From assembly GCA_937925605.1 (NCBI GenBank), contig CALALV010000121.1, positions 1-34,580 of the forward strand: a DNA stretch of 34,580 nt, given 5' to 3'. The position numbers were made by a program, and so were the translations under genes. Below are positions 25,920-33,623 of this stretch, in pieces (position 1 is the stretch's first letter; the number at the start of each line of letters is the position of its first letter). The stretch is from an uncultured Woeseia sp. (GTDB lineage: Bacteria > Pseudomonadota > Gammaproteobacteria > Steroidobacterales > Woeseiaceae). The notes beneath the pieces are model-generated. The model searched no databases. It was not told where the DNA came from and saw only the letters and a list, made by a program, of their open reading frames with translations.

Positions 25920-27301
25920 CAGTCGTACTGCTCGCGGTACTTGCGCACGACCCGCAGGCCGACGATGTTGAGGCCGAGGGTCACGACGAACAGCACCAGG
26001 CCGAGCGCGAACGCGGCCAGCGTCTTGGCGCTGTCGAACTCCTGGTCGCCGACCAGCAGCGTGACGATCTGGACCGTGACCGTCGTGACCGCCTCGAACG
26101 GGTTGGCCGTCAGGTTGGCCGCCAGGCCGGCCGCCATCACGACGATCATCGTCTCGCCGATCGCACGCGAGACGGCGAGCAGCACCCCGCCGACGATGCC
26201 CGGCAGCGCCGCCGGCAGGATCACCTGCAGCATCGCCTCGGAGCGCATCGCGCCGAGCCCGAGCGCGCCGTCGCGCATCGCGCGCGGCACGGCATTGATG
26301 GCGTCGTCGGAGAGCGACGAGACCAGCGGGATGATCATGATGCCCATGACCAGCCCGGCCGCGAGCGCGCTTTCCGACGCCACGTCGAGGCCCACGGACT
26401 CGCCGAAGCCGCGAATCGCGGGCGCGACGGTCAGCGCGGCGAAAAAGCCGTAGACGACGGTCGGGATGCCGGCCAGAACCTCGAGCAGCGGCTTGGCGAC
26501 GTTGCGTACCTGGTTGCCGGCATACTCTGCGAGGTAGATCGCGGTCAGCAGTCCGATCGGCACCGCGACGAACATGGCGATCGCGGTGATCAGCAGCGTG
26601 CCGGTGAACAGCGGCACGGCCCCGAAGCTGCCGGACGAGCCGACCTGGTCCGCGCGGATCGCCATCTGCGGGCTCCAGTTGAGCCCGAACAGGAACTCCG
26701 TTATTGGCACCTCGCGGAAGAACCGCACTGCTTCGAACAGCACCGACAGGACGATGCCGATCGTCGTCAGGATCGCGATGCTGGACGCGGCCACGAGCAG
26801 CCCGAGGATCACGCTCTCGACCCGGTTGCGGGCCCTGAACTCCGGACCGATGCGGCGCCATGCCAGCGCTGCGCCGCCGACCGCAGTCGCGATCGCCGCG
26901 AGCGCCAGCAGCAGGCTGCTGCGTTCGTTCAGGTCGACGTACAGCGCGGCGGCCGCGCGCAGCACGGCGTCGACGTCGCCGTAAACGACGTCACCGGTAG
27001 CCAGGTTGCGCAGGTTGTTGTACAGCAGGCTCAGCTCGCCCGCCGGCAACGCCTGCTGCGCCTCGGGCAGGGAGCCGATGACCAAAGCGCCAATCACGCG
27101 CGGCGCGAAGAACTGCCAGGCCAGCACGACGAACAGGGCCGGCAGCAGGCAGGACAGGGCCGTGAAATAGCCGTAGTAGCCGGGCAGCGAGTGCAGGCGC
27201 AGGCCGCGCTGGCGCGCGGCCGCCAGCGCGCGCCCGCGGCCGACGCTGTAGGCGGCGACCGTCAGCGCGATCAGTACGAGTATCAGGGTCGTCGTTTGCA
27301 T
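25919..27301 (-). CDS. pstC: Phosphate ABC transporter permease PstC, enlarged form
   Basis: This is the second permease of the Pst importer. The C-terminal half has the normal core: GTLLITAIAMFVAVPIGLLT, YLAEYAG, VLAGIPTVVYGFFAALTVAP and the coupling loop DGALGLGAMRSEAMLQVILP. The N-terminal half has extra helices and a loop (residues about 25-190), so the protein is 460 residues against 319 in E. coli. PstC and PstA are thus both of the long type. The start is taken at ATG 27301 (MQTTTLILVLIALTVAAY); a GTG at 27358 would add 19 residues that look non-coding. Neither has a strong ribosome binding site. Confidence 0.93.
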   Translation of the reverse strand: MQTTTLILVLIALTVAAYSVGRGRALAAARQRGLRLHSLPGYYGYFTALSCLLPALFVVLAWQFFAPRVIGALVIGSLPEAQQALPAGELSLLYNNLRNLATGDVVYGDVDAVLRAAAALYVDLNERSSLLLALAAIATAVGGAALAWRRIGPEFRARNRVESVILGLLVAASSIAILTTIGIVLSVLFEAVRFFREVPITEFLFGLNWSPQMAIRADQVGSSGSFGAVPLFTGTLLITAIAMFVAVPIGLLTAIYLAEYAGNQVRNVAKPLLEVLAGIPTVVYGFFAALTVAPAIRGFGESVGLDVASESALAAGLVMGIMIIPLVSSLSDDAINAVPRAMRDGALGLGAMRSEAMLQVILPAALPGIVGGVLLAVSRAIGETMIVVMAAGLAANLTANPFEAVTTVTVQIVTLLVGDQEFDSAKTLAAFALGLVLFVVTLGLNIVGLRVVRKYREQYD

Positions 27302-27393
27302 CGAAGTGAGGCGTCGCCCGTTCGGCCTGTGGTCCGTCCCGTTGCGTAAAAGCGGCACGGCGATCTGCAGGCCGCCGTGCCGCGCAAGACAGT

Positions 27394-27411
27394 GCCGCCG
27401 CCAGCGGCGGC
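27394..27411 (-). promoter_or_regulatory. GC-rich hairpin between pstS and pstC
   Basis: A perfect inverted repeat, GCCGCCGC-CA-GCGGCGGC, lies 8 bases after the pstS stop and has no T-run behind it. Such intercistronic hairpins often protect the upstream message or partly stop transcription. That would give more PstS than permease, which is usual for ABC importers. No other gene lies in this 118-base gap. Confidence 0.45.
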
Positions 27412-27419
27412 GCGTTCTG

Positions 27420-28484
27420 TCAGTTGCTGGCGACCGACATCGGCGTCAGCGCGTTCACCGCCGTGGCCACCGCGCGACGCTCCTCGTCGGGCAGCGGAAT
27501 CAGGCCGCGATAGGTCAGGTAGCCGTCCTCGCCCCAGGCGCGCTCGCTCGTGAACTCGCGCAGGAAGCCGCGCAGTCCGGGGATTACGTCGACGTGGGCC
27601 TTCTTCGCGTAGAAGTACAGCGGTCGCGACACCGGGTAGCTACCGTCGGCGATCGCGTCGAAGGTCGGCTCGGCGCCGTCGATCGCGGCACCCTGCACCT
27701 TTTCGCCGTTCTGGTCGAGGAAGCTGAAGCCGAAAATGCCGAAGGCATCGGGGTTCGCCTCGAGCTTCTGCACGATCAGGTTGTCGTTTTCGCCGGCCTC
27801 GACGTAGGCACCGTCCTCGCGCACCGTGTGGCAGATGGACTTGTAGCGGTTTTCGTCACTGTCTTTCAGCGCCTTGATCCACGGGAAAGCCTGGCAGCCG
27901 CCTTCCATGCCCAGCTCGACAAAGGCGTCGCGCGTGCCGGAGGTCGGCGGCGGGCCGAGCACCTCGATTTTCGCGTCCGGCAGCGACGGATCGATCTGGT
28001 TCCAGCGCTGGTACGGGTTGGCGACCAGCTTGCCGTCCTCGTCGCCCGGCACCTGCTTCGCCAATGCGAGGAAGATAGCGCGCCGGCTGAGGCTGACCGG
28101 CTCGGCCGCGGCGGCGTTCGCGACGACGATGCCGTCGTAGCCGATCTTGACCTCGATGATCTCGGTCACGCCGTTCCTCGCGCATGACTCGATTTCCGAT
28201 CCCTTGATCGCGCGCGATGCGTTGGAGATGTCCGGGTAGTCCACGCCGATGCCGTCGCAGAACAGCTTCATGCCGCCGCCGGTGCCGGTCGATTCGACCT
28301 TGGGCGTCTTGAAGCTGCCGCCGCGTCCGAAGCGCTCGGCGACGACTGTCGAGAAGGGGTAGACCGTGCTGGAACCGACGATGTAGACGTAGTCGCGGCC
28401 GGCCTGCGCATCCGCCGACGGGGCCCATGCCAGCGCGACCAGCGCGCTTGCCACTACCGTCAGCCCTGTGTTTCTCTGTAGCAC
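27420..28484 (-). CDS. pstS: Periplasmic phosphate-binding protein PstS
   Basis: PstS captures phosphate in the periplasm and hands it to PstCA. The 354-residue protein has a signal peptide (MLQRNTGLTVVASALVALAW, cleaved near ADA/QAG). Phosphate-binding loops of the family are present: IVGSSTVYPFS, STGTGGGMK, DISNASRAI and PPTSGTRDAF. The mature protein has four cysteines (residues 76, 101, 197, 218), so two disulfides are possible. It starts with GTG at 28484, seven bases after GGAGG. It leads the pstSCAB operon, downstream of a PhoB box. Confidence 0.96.
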   Translation of the reverse strand: MLQRNTGLTVVASALVALAWAPSADAQAGRDYVYIVGSSTVYPFSTVVAERFGRGGSFKTPKVESTGTGGGMKLFCDGIGVDYPDISNASRAIKGSEIESCARNGVTEIIEVKIGYDGIVVANAAAAEPVSLSRRAIFLALAKQVPGDEDGKLVANPYQRWNQIDPSLPDAKIEVLGPPPTSGTRDAFVELGMEGGCQAFPWIKALKDSDENRYKSICHTVREDGAYVEAGENDNLIVQKLEANPDAFGIFGFSFLDQNGEKVQGAAIDGAEPTFDAIADGSYPVSRPLYFYAKKAHVDVIPGLRGFLREFTSERAWGEDGYLTYRGLIPLPDEERRAVATAVNALTPMSVASN

Positions 28485-28521
28485 CTTGATTCCTCCGCTA
28501 CCGGAACTCTGGATGCGCGCT

Positions 28522-28555
28522 ACTTTAACGGCCGCATGTTACGGAATTGTTGCAG
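28522..28555 (-). promoter_or_regulatory. PhoB box and -10 element of pstS promoter
   Basis: On the minus strand, CTGCAACAATTCCGTAAC (28538-28555) matches 12 of 18 positions of the Pho box consensus CTGTCATAAATCTGTCAC, with two half-sites 11 bases apart. Ten bases downstream is TAAAGT (28522-28527), the usual spacing from a Pho box to its -10. No -35 box is visible, as expected for a PhoB-activated promoter. It points to pstS, 38 bases away. Confidence 0.6.
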
Positions 28556-28591
28556 CCCGGCTGGCCCGGCAGCTGGCCTGACCGGGGATGG

Positions 28592-28620
28592 TTCACGGGA
28601 AATCCGCACATTTTCATAAA
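28592..28620 (+). promoter_or_regulatory. Possible sigma-70 promoter for dapE
   Basis: TTCACG (28592-28597) and CATAAA (28615-28620) are spaced by 17 bases, each matching 4 of 6 consensus positions, and would give a leader of about 20 nt before the dapE ATG. The -10 lies within the PhoB-box-like sequence described separately. Confidence 0.4.
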
Positions 28621-28628
28621 TTTGCAAC
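28611..28628 (+). promoter_or_regulatory. PhoB-box-like sequence upstream of dapE
   Basis: TTTTCATAAATTTGCAAC matches 13 of 18 positions of the Pho box consensus, in the orientation of dapE, 17 bases before its ATG. That is too close for normal PhoB activation of dapE, since a -10 ten bases on would leave almost no leader. It may instead help PhoB bind in the divergent pstS region, repress dapE, or be a chance match in an AT-rich promoter. Confidence 0.4.
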
Positions 28629-28645
28629 AATAAGCTGCCGAGACG

Positions 28646-29818
28646 ATGAACAATACATTCGCCGCCGACGACGATCCGGGCCACGCGACTGTCACATTGC
28701 TCGAGGACCTGCTCAGGCGCCGCTCGGTCACGCCCGACGATGCCGGCTGCCAGGACCTGATCGCCGCCCGCCTCGCGCCGCTCGGCTTCGACTGCGAGTC
28801 GCTGCCGTTCGGCGAGGTCAGCAACCTCTGGGCCCGGCGCGGCACGGGCGCACCGCTCTTCTGCTTCGCCGGGCACACGGACGTGGTGCCGCCCGGCGAA
28901 CTGGCGCAGTGGCAGTCCGACCCGTTCGAACCTGAAATCCGCGACGGCTACCTGTACGCGCGCGGCGCCGCCGACATGAAATGCGCGCTGGCGGCGATGG
29001 TGGTCGCGGCGGAACGATTCCTCGGCCGCAACCCGCGCCACCGGGGCAGCATCGCGTTCCTCGTCACGAGCGACGAGGAAGGGCCGGCGCGCGACGGGAC
29101 CCTCAAGGTCGTCGAGACGCTCACGCAGCGCGGCGAACGCATCGACTGGTGCGTGCTCGGCGAACCGTCCAGCCTCGACCGGCTCGGCGATACGCTGCGC
29201 ATCGGCCGCCGCGGCTCGCTGTCCGGCATGCTGACGGTGCGCGGCGTACAGGGCCACGTCGCCTACCCGCAGCTCGCCGACAACCCGATCCGGCGCTTCG
29301 CGCCGGTGCTCGCCGCGCTGCACGAGGCCGAGTGGGACTCAGGCAACGAGCATTTTCCGCCGACCAGCTTCCAGGTCGTGAGGCTGGAGGCCAGCGGCGG
29401 TGCCAGCAACGTGACCCCGGCCCTGCTCAGGGCGCGCTTCAATTTCCGCTATTCGACGGAATGGACCAGCGACAGCCTGAAGGCTCGCGTCCACGAGATT
29501 TTCGACGGCTTCGACCTGGACTACGAACTCGACTGGCACCTGTCGGGGGAGCCGTTCCTGACCCGGCCCGGCCGGCTGAGCGAGGCCGTGGCGGGCGCCG
29601 TGCGCGACGTCGCGGACATCGAGCCTGAGCTGTCCACCGGCGGCGGGACCTCGGACGGCCGCTTCATCTCGCCCGCGGGCGCCGACGTGATAGAGCTCGG
29701 CGCGGTCAATCGCAGCATCCACCAGGTGGACGAGCGGGTCAGGGTCGAAGACCTCGGCCGGCTGGCCGCGATGTACGAGCGGATTCTCGAGCGGCTGCTG
29801 CTCGCGGACGACGGCTGA
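28646..29818 (+). CDS. dapE: Succinyl-diaminopimelate desuccinylase
   Basis: DapE removes succinate from N-succinyl-L,L-diaminopimelate in the lysine/peptidoglycan pathway, in the same branch as dapD. The 390-residue M20 zinc peptidase has its metal ligands in context: CFAGHTDVVPPGELAQW (His, Asp), the bridging Asp in GRGAADMK-like ARGAADMKCALAAM, SDEEGPARDGT (Glu-Glu), GEPSSLDRLGD and, at the end, TGGGTSDGRF and NRSIHQVDERV (His). It is about 14 residues longer at the N terminus than E. coli DapE. It sits alone on the plus strand between pstS and dsbB, away from dapD and yffB. Confidence 0.97.
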   Translation: MNNTFAADDDPGHATVTLLEDLLRRRSVTPDDAGCQDLIAARLAPLGFDCESLPFGEVSNLWARRGTGAPLFCFAGHTDVVPPGELAQWQSDPFEPEIRDGYLYARGAADMKCALAAMVVAAERFLGRNPRHRGSIAFLVTSDEEGPARDGTLKVVETLTQRGERIDWCVLGEPSSLDRLGDTLRIGRRGSLSGMLTVRGVQGHVAYPQLADNPIRRFAPVLAALHEAEWDSGNEHFPPTSFQVVRLEASGGASNVTPALLRARFNFRYSTEWTSDSLKARVHEIFDGFDLDYELDWHLSGEPFLTRPGRLSEAVAGAVRDVADIEPELSTGGGTSDGRFISPAGADVIELGAVNRSIHQVDERVRVEDLGRLAAMYERILERLLLADDG

Positions 29819-29827
29819 GGCCGTCGT
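29808..29827. terminator. Hairpin at the dapE/dsbB convergent junction
   Basis: A perfect 8-base inverted repeat (ACGACGGC, loop TGAG, GCCGTCGT) covers the dapE stop codon in the 18-base gap between the convergent ends of dapE and dsbB. It could act in both directions, but no T-run follows on either strand, so a terminator role is only a guess. Confidence 0.3.
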
Positions 29828-29836
29828 AGAGACCGG

Positions 29837-30334
29837 CTACGCCGGCCGCCGCAGGTTGTTCCAGAGTCCCAGCGCCAGCAGCAGCGTGAAGCAGATCGCG
29901 ACCCAGGCCGGCATCGACAGGCCCAGGAAAGCCCAGTCGATCTCGGCGCACTCGCCGGAGCCGGTGAAGATCTTGCCGAGCGCCTCGGCGAGCGGGAACG
30001 CTTCCATCAGGTAGTCGTAGCCGGGGCCGCAGGCCGGGACCCGGTCCGGCGGCAGGCTTTGCAGGTAGACGTGCCGCCCGGCGACGCCGAGGCCCGCGCC
30101 CGCCGTCAGCAAGATGCCCGCCGCGGCGACGAAACGGCCCCGGCCGCGCGGCCCGCTCAGCGCCGCGAGCAGGAATACGATGCCGAGCCCGATCGTCGCC
30201 ATGCGCTGGAACACGCACAGCGGGCAGGGCTCGAGCAGCAGCACGTGCTGCACGTACAGCGCGTAGGCCATCATGCCGGCGCAGGCCAGGAAGCCGGCGA
30301 GGTTGACGACGCGCGGCGGCAGGCTCCGGATCAT
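29837..30334 (-). CDS. dsbB: Disulfide bond formation protein DsbB
   Basis: DsbB is an inner-membrane protein that reoxidises DsbA and passes electrons to quinone. The 165 residues have four hydrophobic helices. The first periplasmic cysteine pair is CPLC (Cys37, Cys40), followed by Arg44 in VFQRMA. The second pair is Cys102 (VPACGPGYDYLM) and Cys129 (GSGECAEIDW). The start MIRSLPPRVVNLAGF at 30334 overlaps the phoU stop by 4 bases (ATGA), so the two are probably translated together. No dsbA is in the window. A phoU-dsbB pair is unusual. Confidence 0.93.
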   Translation of the reverse strand: MIRSLPPRVVNLAGFLACAGMMAYALYVQHVLLLEPCPLCVFQRMATIGLGIVFLLAALSGPRGRGRFVAAAGILLTAGAGLGVAGRHVYLQSLPPDRVPACGPGYDYLMEAFPLAEALGKIFTGSGECAEIDWAFLGLSMPAWVAICFTLLLALGLWNNLRRPA

Positions 30335-31038
30335 GCCGGGTCGCCGCCGCTCAGCACGTCCGTGTGCCGCACGTCGCGGCCCTCGACCATGTAGATCACG
30401 TACTCGCAGATATTCTTGGCGTGATCGCCGATGCGCTCGAGCGCGCGGGCCGCCCAGGTCACGTTCATTACCCGCTTGATCGAGCGCGCGTCTTCCATCA
30501 TGAAGGTGATGCCCTGGCGGGTGATGGCGTCGTACTCCTCGTCGACGTCCTCGTCCTCGCGCACGACGGCCTGCGCGGCCTCGACATCGAGCCGCGCGAA
30601 GGCGTTCATTGCGTCGCGCACCATCTGCAGCACGTGGTTGCCGAGGTTCTTCAACTCCCGGTAAGAGTCGGCGGGCCGATCCATCGAGGCCAGCATCGAC
30701 GCCAGGAAGCCGATCTTCTCCGCCTCGTCGCCGATCCGCTCGAGATCGGTGATCGTCTTGATGATCGCGACGATCAGGCGCAGGTCGCCGGCCGCCGGCG
30801 CGCGGGTCGCGAGGATACGGCTGCATTCCTCGTCGATGTTGACCTCGAGCCGGTTTACCTTGTAGTCGTCGTTGGCGACCTTGAGGCCCAGCTCGCTGTC
30901 GCCCATGACCACGGCCGAGATCGCGCTCGCCAGCTGGTCCTCGACGAGGCCACCCATGGTGATCACGCGGTTGCGCAGGTCCTCGAGGTCCTTGTTGTAG
31001 CGCTTCGAGATGTGATCGGACAGGTCGGATGTCTGCAT
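30331..31038 (-). CDS. phoU: Phosphate signalling regulator PhoU
   Basis: PhoU links Pst transporter state to PhoR and keeps the Pho regulon off when phosphate is plentiful. The 235 residues form two three-helix PhoU repeats, each with the metal-binding signature: TDLERIGDEAEKIG near residues 96-109 and RALERIGDHAKNICEYV in the second half. The ATG at 31038 has GAGGG just upstream. Unlike E. coli, where phoU ends pstSCAB, here it lies after the porin gene, 73 bases away on the same strand, and overlaps dsbB. Confidence 0.96.
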   Translation of the reverse strand: MQTSDLSDHISKRYNKDLEDLRNRVITMGGLVEDQLASAISAVVMGDSELGLKVANDDYKVNRLEVNIDEECSRILATRAPAAGDLRLIVAIIKTITDLERIGDEAEKIGFLASMLASMDRPADSYRELKNLGNHVLQMVRDAMNAFARLDVEAAQAVVREDEDVDEEYDAITRQGITFMMEDARSIKRVMNVTWAARALERIGDHAKNICEYVIYMVEGRDVRHTDVLSGGDPA

Positions 31039-31111
31039 GGCGCCCTCAGTGTACCGCTGTTGCGGAGACGATGACGGAAAGCTGAACCGCTGGCAAGGCG
31101 CGGCGCGGCGC

Positions 31112-32194
31112 TTATTCGAACGAGAACTGGATGTCGAAAATCACGCGCTGGTAATCCTGCGTGACCCCGGTCGACATGCCGCGTTCATTGAAGAACAGCG
31201 TGCCCCGCAGCGACACATTCTCGCGCAGCGCGTAGGTCGATTGTATGACATGGCCGCGCGAATCGGTCTCGCCGCCGCCGAAGTTCGAGTCGTTGAAAGT
31301 CCCGACGACCGCGTCCGCCTCGGTGTCGCGCCAGGCGTAGTCGAATTCCCAGCGGCCGGGCTCATCGGTGTCGCCCGCGGTCACGCCGACCGTGAAGCCC
31401 GAGTCTTCGTCGTCCACGGCGGTATTCTGCACGGTGGCGGCGTACAGCCGCAGCGGCCAGTTGTCGAGCCGGGTACTGAACTCGGCAAACAGCTCGACGA
31501 TGCGAAAGTCCGCGAGGTAGTTGCCGGCGAGGTCGACGCGGTTCCCCGCCGGGTCGCCGTCGTAGAACGGCGTGCGGCCGACCGTGTCCTCGTAGGCGAA
31601 GTAGCTGGCGCCGGCGGTCAGGCCCGCATTGTCACCGAGCTTGCCGCGCCAGCCGCCCTGCAGCGTCAGCAGCAGGCTGTCGTCATCCGCGGAACGCTCC
31701 TCGACCATCATCGCGCCGAGCGAGCCGAACAGCGGGCCGTCGTCGTACAGCAGCGCAAGCCCTTCCGGGTTGAGGTCGTTGTCCCAGACGATCTGGGTGT
31801 CGCCGGCACGGAACCACGGGCGGCGGATCTTGCCGGCAAACAGCCGGAACGCGTCGTTGATCGTCCAGTCCACGTAGGCCCGGTCGACGAAGATGTCCTT
31901 GCCGGAAAAACCGCTGTCCAGCGTGACGTTGGTCGATACGGGGCTGCCGGTGCCGGTCGCGAAGCGAAACACGAACTTGAGGTCGTCGCTGGCCTCGGCC
32001 TCGAGGCCGAAGCGCCCGCGGATGCGCGCGCGGTCGCGGGTCGGATCGCCCTCGGCGTCGATGGACTCGTAGCGCAGGCGGAAATCTCCGTCCAGCGTGA
32101 TGCGGTCGGTCCAGGACGATTCGCCCTGGGCGAACGCGGCGCCTGCCAGCAGTATTGCGCAGCAGCCGGCGACTGCCTGTAATGTTCTGTTCAT
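31112..32194 (-). CDS. Putative outer-membrane porin (Porin_5-like), PhoB-controlled
   Basis: A 360-residue outer-membrane protein. The signal peptide (MNRTLQAVAGCCAILLAGAA, cleaved near AFA/QGE) is followed by alternating beta-strand sequence: ITLDGDFRLRYESID, RARIRGRFGLEAEA, FVFRFATGTGSPVSTN, DIFVDRAYVDWTIND and IVWDNDLNPEGLALLY. These segments resemble the Porin_5 group of putative porins; the sequence does not resemble OprP/OprO. It ends in FDIQFSFE, close to the usual C-terminal aromatic signal though the last residue is Glu. The ATG at 32194 has AGGTGA seven bases before it. Two perfectly phased PhoB boxes upstream imply induction in phosphate starvation, so it may let phosphate or organophosphates cross the outer membrane. 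Confidence 0.85.
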   Translation of the reverse strand: MNRTLQAVAGCCAILLAGAAFAQGESSWTDRITLDGDFRLRYESIDAEGDPTRDRARIRGRFGLEAEASDDLKFVFRFATGTGSPVSTNVTLDSGFSGKDIFVDRAYVDWTINDAFRLFAGKIRRPWFRAGDTQIVWDNDLNPEGLALLYDDGPLFGSLGAMMVEERSADDDSLLLTLQGGWRGKLGDNAGLTAGASYFAYEDTVGRTPFYDGDPAGNRVDLAGNYLADFRIVELFAEFSTRLDNWPLRLYAATVQNTAVDDEDSGFTVGVTAGDTDEPGRWEFDYAWRDTEADAVVGTFNDSNFGGGETDSRGHVIQSTYALRENVSLRGTLFFNERGMSTGVTQDYQRVIFDIQFSFE

Positions 32195-32233
32195 CGGATC
32201 GTCACCTGATTGCAACATGGTAATGCGGCCGCG

Positions 32234-32289
32234 AGCCTAGGCCGCCGCAGTGACGATTAAATGACAGGCGTGTTGCAGTTTAATGACAG
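32234..32289 (-). promoter_or_regulatory. Tandem PhoB boxes of the porin promoter
   Basis: On the minus strand, CTGTCATTAAACTGCAAC (32272-32289) matches 14 of 18 positions of the Pho box consensus. A second box, CTGTCATTTAATCGTCAC (32250-32267), begins exactly 22 bases later. The four half-sites are therefore all in an 11-base phase, like the E. coli pstS promoter. Ten bases beyond is TAGGCT (32234-32239), a weak -10 typical of activator-dependent promoters. The boxes fill the gap between the phoR stop and the porin. Confidence 0.8.
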
Positions 32290-32297
32290 GCGTCGGC

Positions 32298-33620
32298 TCA
32301 GCCGCGTGCCCCGGACCGGCCGATCGGCACCGGTTCGCTGCCGACCAGCCGCTCCGCCGGGAAATGACAGGCGAAGCGGCTGCCCTCGCCCGGCGTGCTG
32401 TCGATCTCGAGGCGCGCGTCGTGGCGCAGCAGCGCGTGCTTGACGATTGCGAGGCCGAGCCCTATGCCGCCCGAGTCCCGGCTGCGGCCCTCGTCAACCC
32501 GGAAAAAGCGCTCGGTCAGGCGCGGCAGGTATTCCTCGGCGATGCCCTCGCCGGAGTCGGTCACCGACAGGCAGGCGCCCCCAGGCACCGCTTCCCAGGC
32601 GAGCGTTACGCGCCCGTCCGCCGGCGTGTGGCGCAGCGCATTGGCCAGCAGGTTTGCGATCACGGATTCGATCTCGGTCGGGACGCCGCGCAGCCGCGAT
32701 GCCAGCGGCGCCTGCACGACGATCTCGGCGATGCCTTCCTCGCCCGCGTACGAGCGACGGGCGAACGCCAGCGCGGCGCCGATGTCGATCTCCTGCTCCT
32801 CGCGCGCCGCGGCATCGTTCTCCAGCCGGGACAGTTCGAGCAATTCGCCGACGACCCGGTTCATGCGCTCGGCCTGCTCGCGCATCTGCGCGAGCGGCTT
32901 GCGCCAGTCGGCGGGCGCCAGCTCGTCGTTCGCGAGCGTGTCCAGGTAGCCGCTGATTACCGTCAGTGGCGAGCGCAGCTCGTGCGAGGCGTTCGCGACG
33001 AAATCGCGGCGCATCCGGTTCACGCGGATCGCCTCGGTGATGTCGCGGATCAGCAGCAGGTGCTGGTCGGCGCCGAACGGCACCAGCCGGCACAGCAGCC
33101 AGTTGTCGTCGTGCAGCGGCGACGGGATCTCGACGCCGCGCTCGCCGCGCTCGCCCGCCAGGTAGGCGACGAAGCGCGGGTCGCGCAAGATGTTGTCGAT
33201 GCGCTGGCCGCGGTCCTGCGGCGCGCGGATGCCGGCCAGCTCGGCGGCGGCCTGGTTGCTCATCAGGATCTCGTAGTTCGCGTTCAGCACGATGCCCGCG
33301 TCCGGCATCGCGTTCGTCGAGTTGCGCACTTCCTTCAGCAGGCGCCGGTGGCGGCGCTTGTGCTTGCGGCCGCGCTGCCGCAGGTAGATGACGCGCGCGA
33401 GCAGCTGCGCCCAGATGCCCTCGCCTAAGTCCGCGTCGTCGAGGCGGTCATTGTTCAATGCCGCCTCGAATCGCAGCAGCTGGCGCACCTGGTAGCCGAG
33501 TGCCAGGAGCGCCGCAGCCAGCAGGCCGAGGGCCGGTTGCCCGTACAACCAGCCGATGAGCATGCCCGCCGCCAGCAGCAGGACCAGCCCGACGACGAAC
33601 CTGCGGCGCGTGCCCGGCAT
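32298..33620 (-). CDS. phoR: Phosphate regulon sensor histidine kinase PhoR
   Basis: PhoR phosphorylates PhoB when phosphate is scarce. The 440 residues show two close N-terminal membrane helices (about 7-45), a basic linker (RQRGRKHKRRHRR), and a PAS domain (about 100-195). The H-box FVANASHELRSPLTVISGY has His213 as the phosphorylation site. The ATPase part has the N box NLLANALRHT (323-332), G1 DSGEGI (355-360), F box RFFRVD and G2 GGIGLGLAI (384-392). It has no large periplasmic domain, which fits PhoR sensing through Pst and PhoU. It starts 3 bases after the phoB stop. Confidence 0.96.
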   Translation of the reverse strand: MPGTRRRFVVGLVLLLAAGMLIGWLYGQPALGLLAAALLALGYQVRQLLRFEAALNNDRLDDADLGEGIWAQLLARVIYLRQRGRKHKRRHRRLLKEVRNSTNAMPDAGIVLNANYEILMSNQAAAELAGIRAPQDRGQRIDNILRDPRFVAYLAGERGERGVEIPSPLHDDNWLLCRLVPFGADQHLLLIRDITEAIRVNRMRRDFVANASHELRSPLTVISGYLDTLANDELAPADWRKPLAQMREQAERMNRVVGELLELSRLENDAAAREEQEIDIGAALAFARRSYAGEEGIAEIVVQAPLASRLRGVPTEIESVIANLLANALRHTPADGRVTLAWEAVPGGACLSVTDSGEGIAEEYLPRLTERFFRVDEGRSRDSGGIGLGLAIVKHALLRHDARLEIDSTPGEGSRFACHFPAERLVGSEPVPIGRSGARG

Positions 33621-33623
33621 CGT

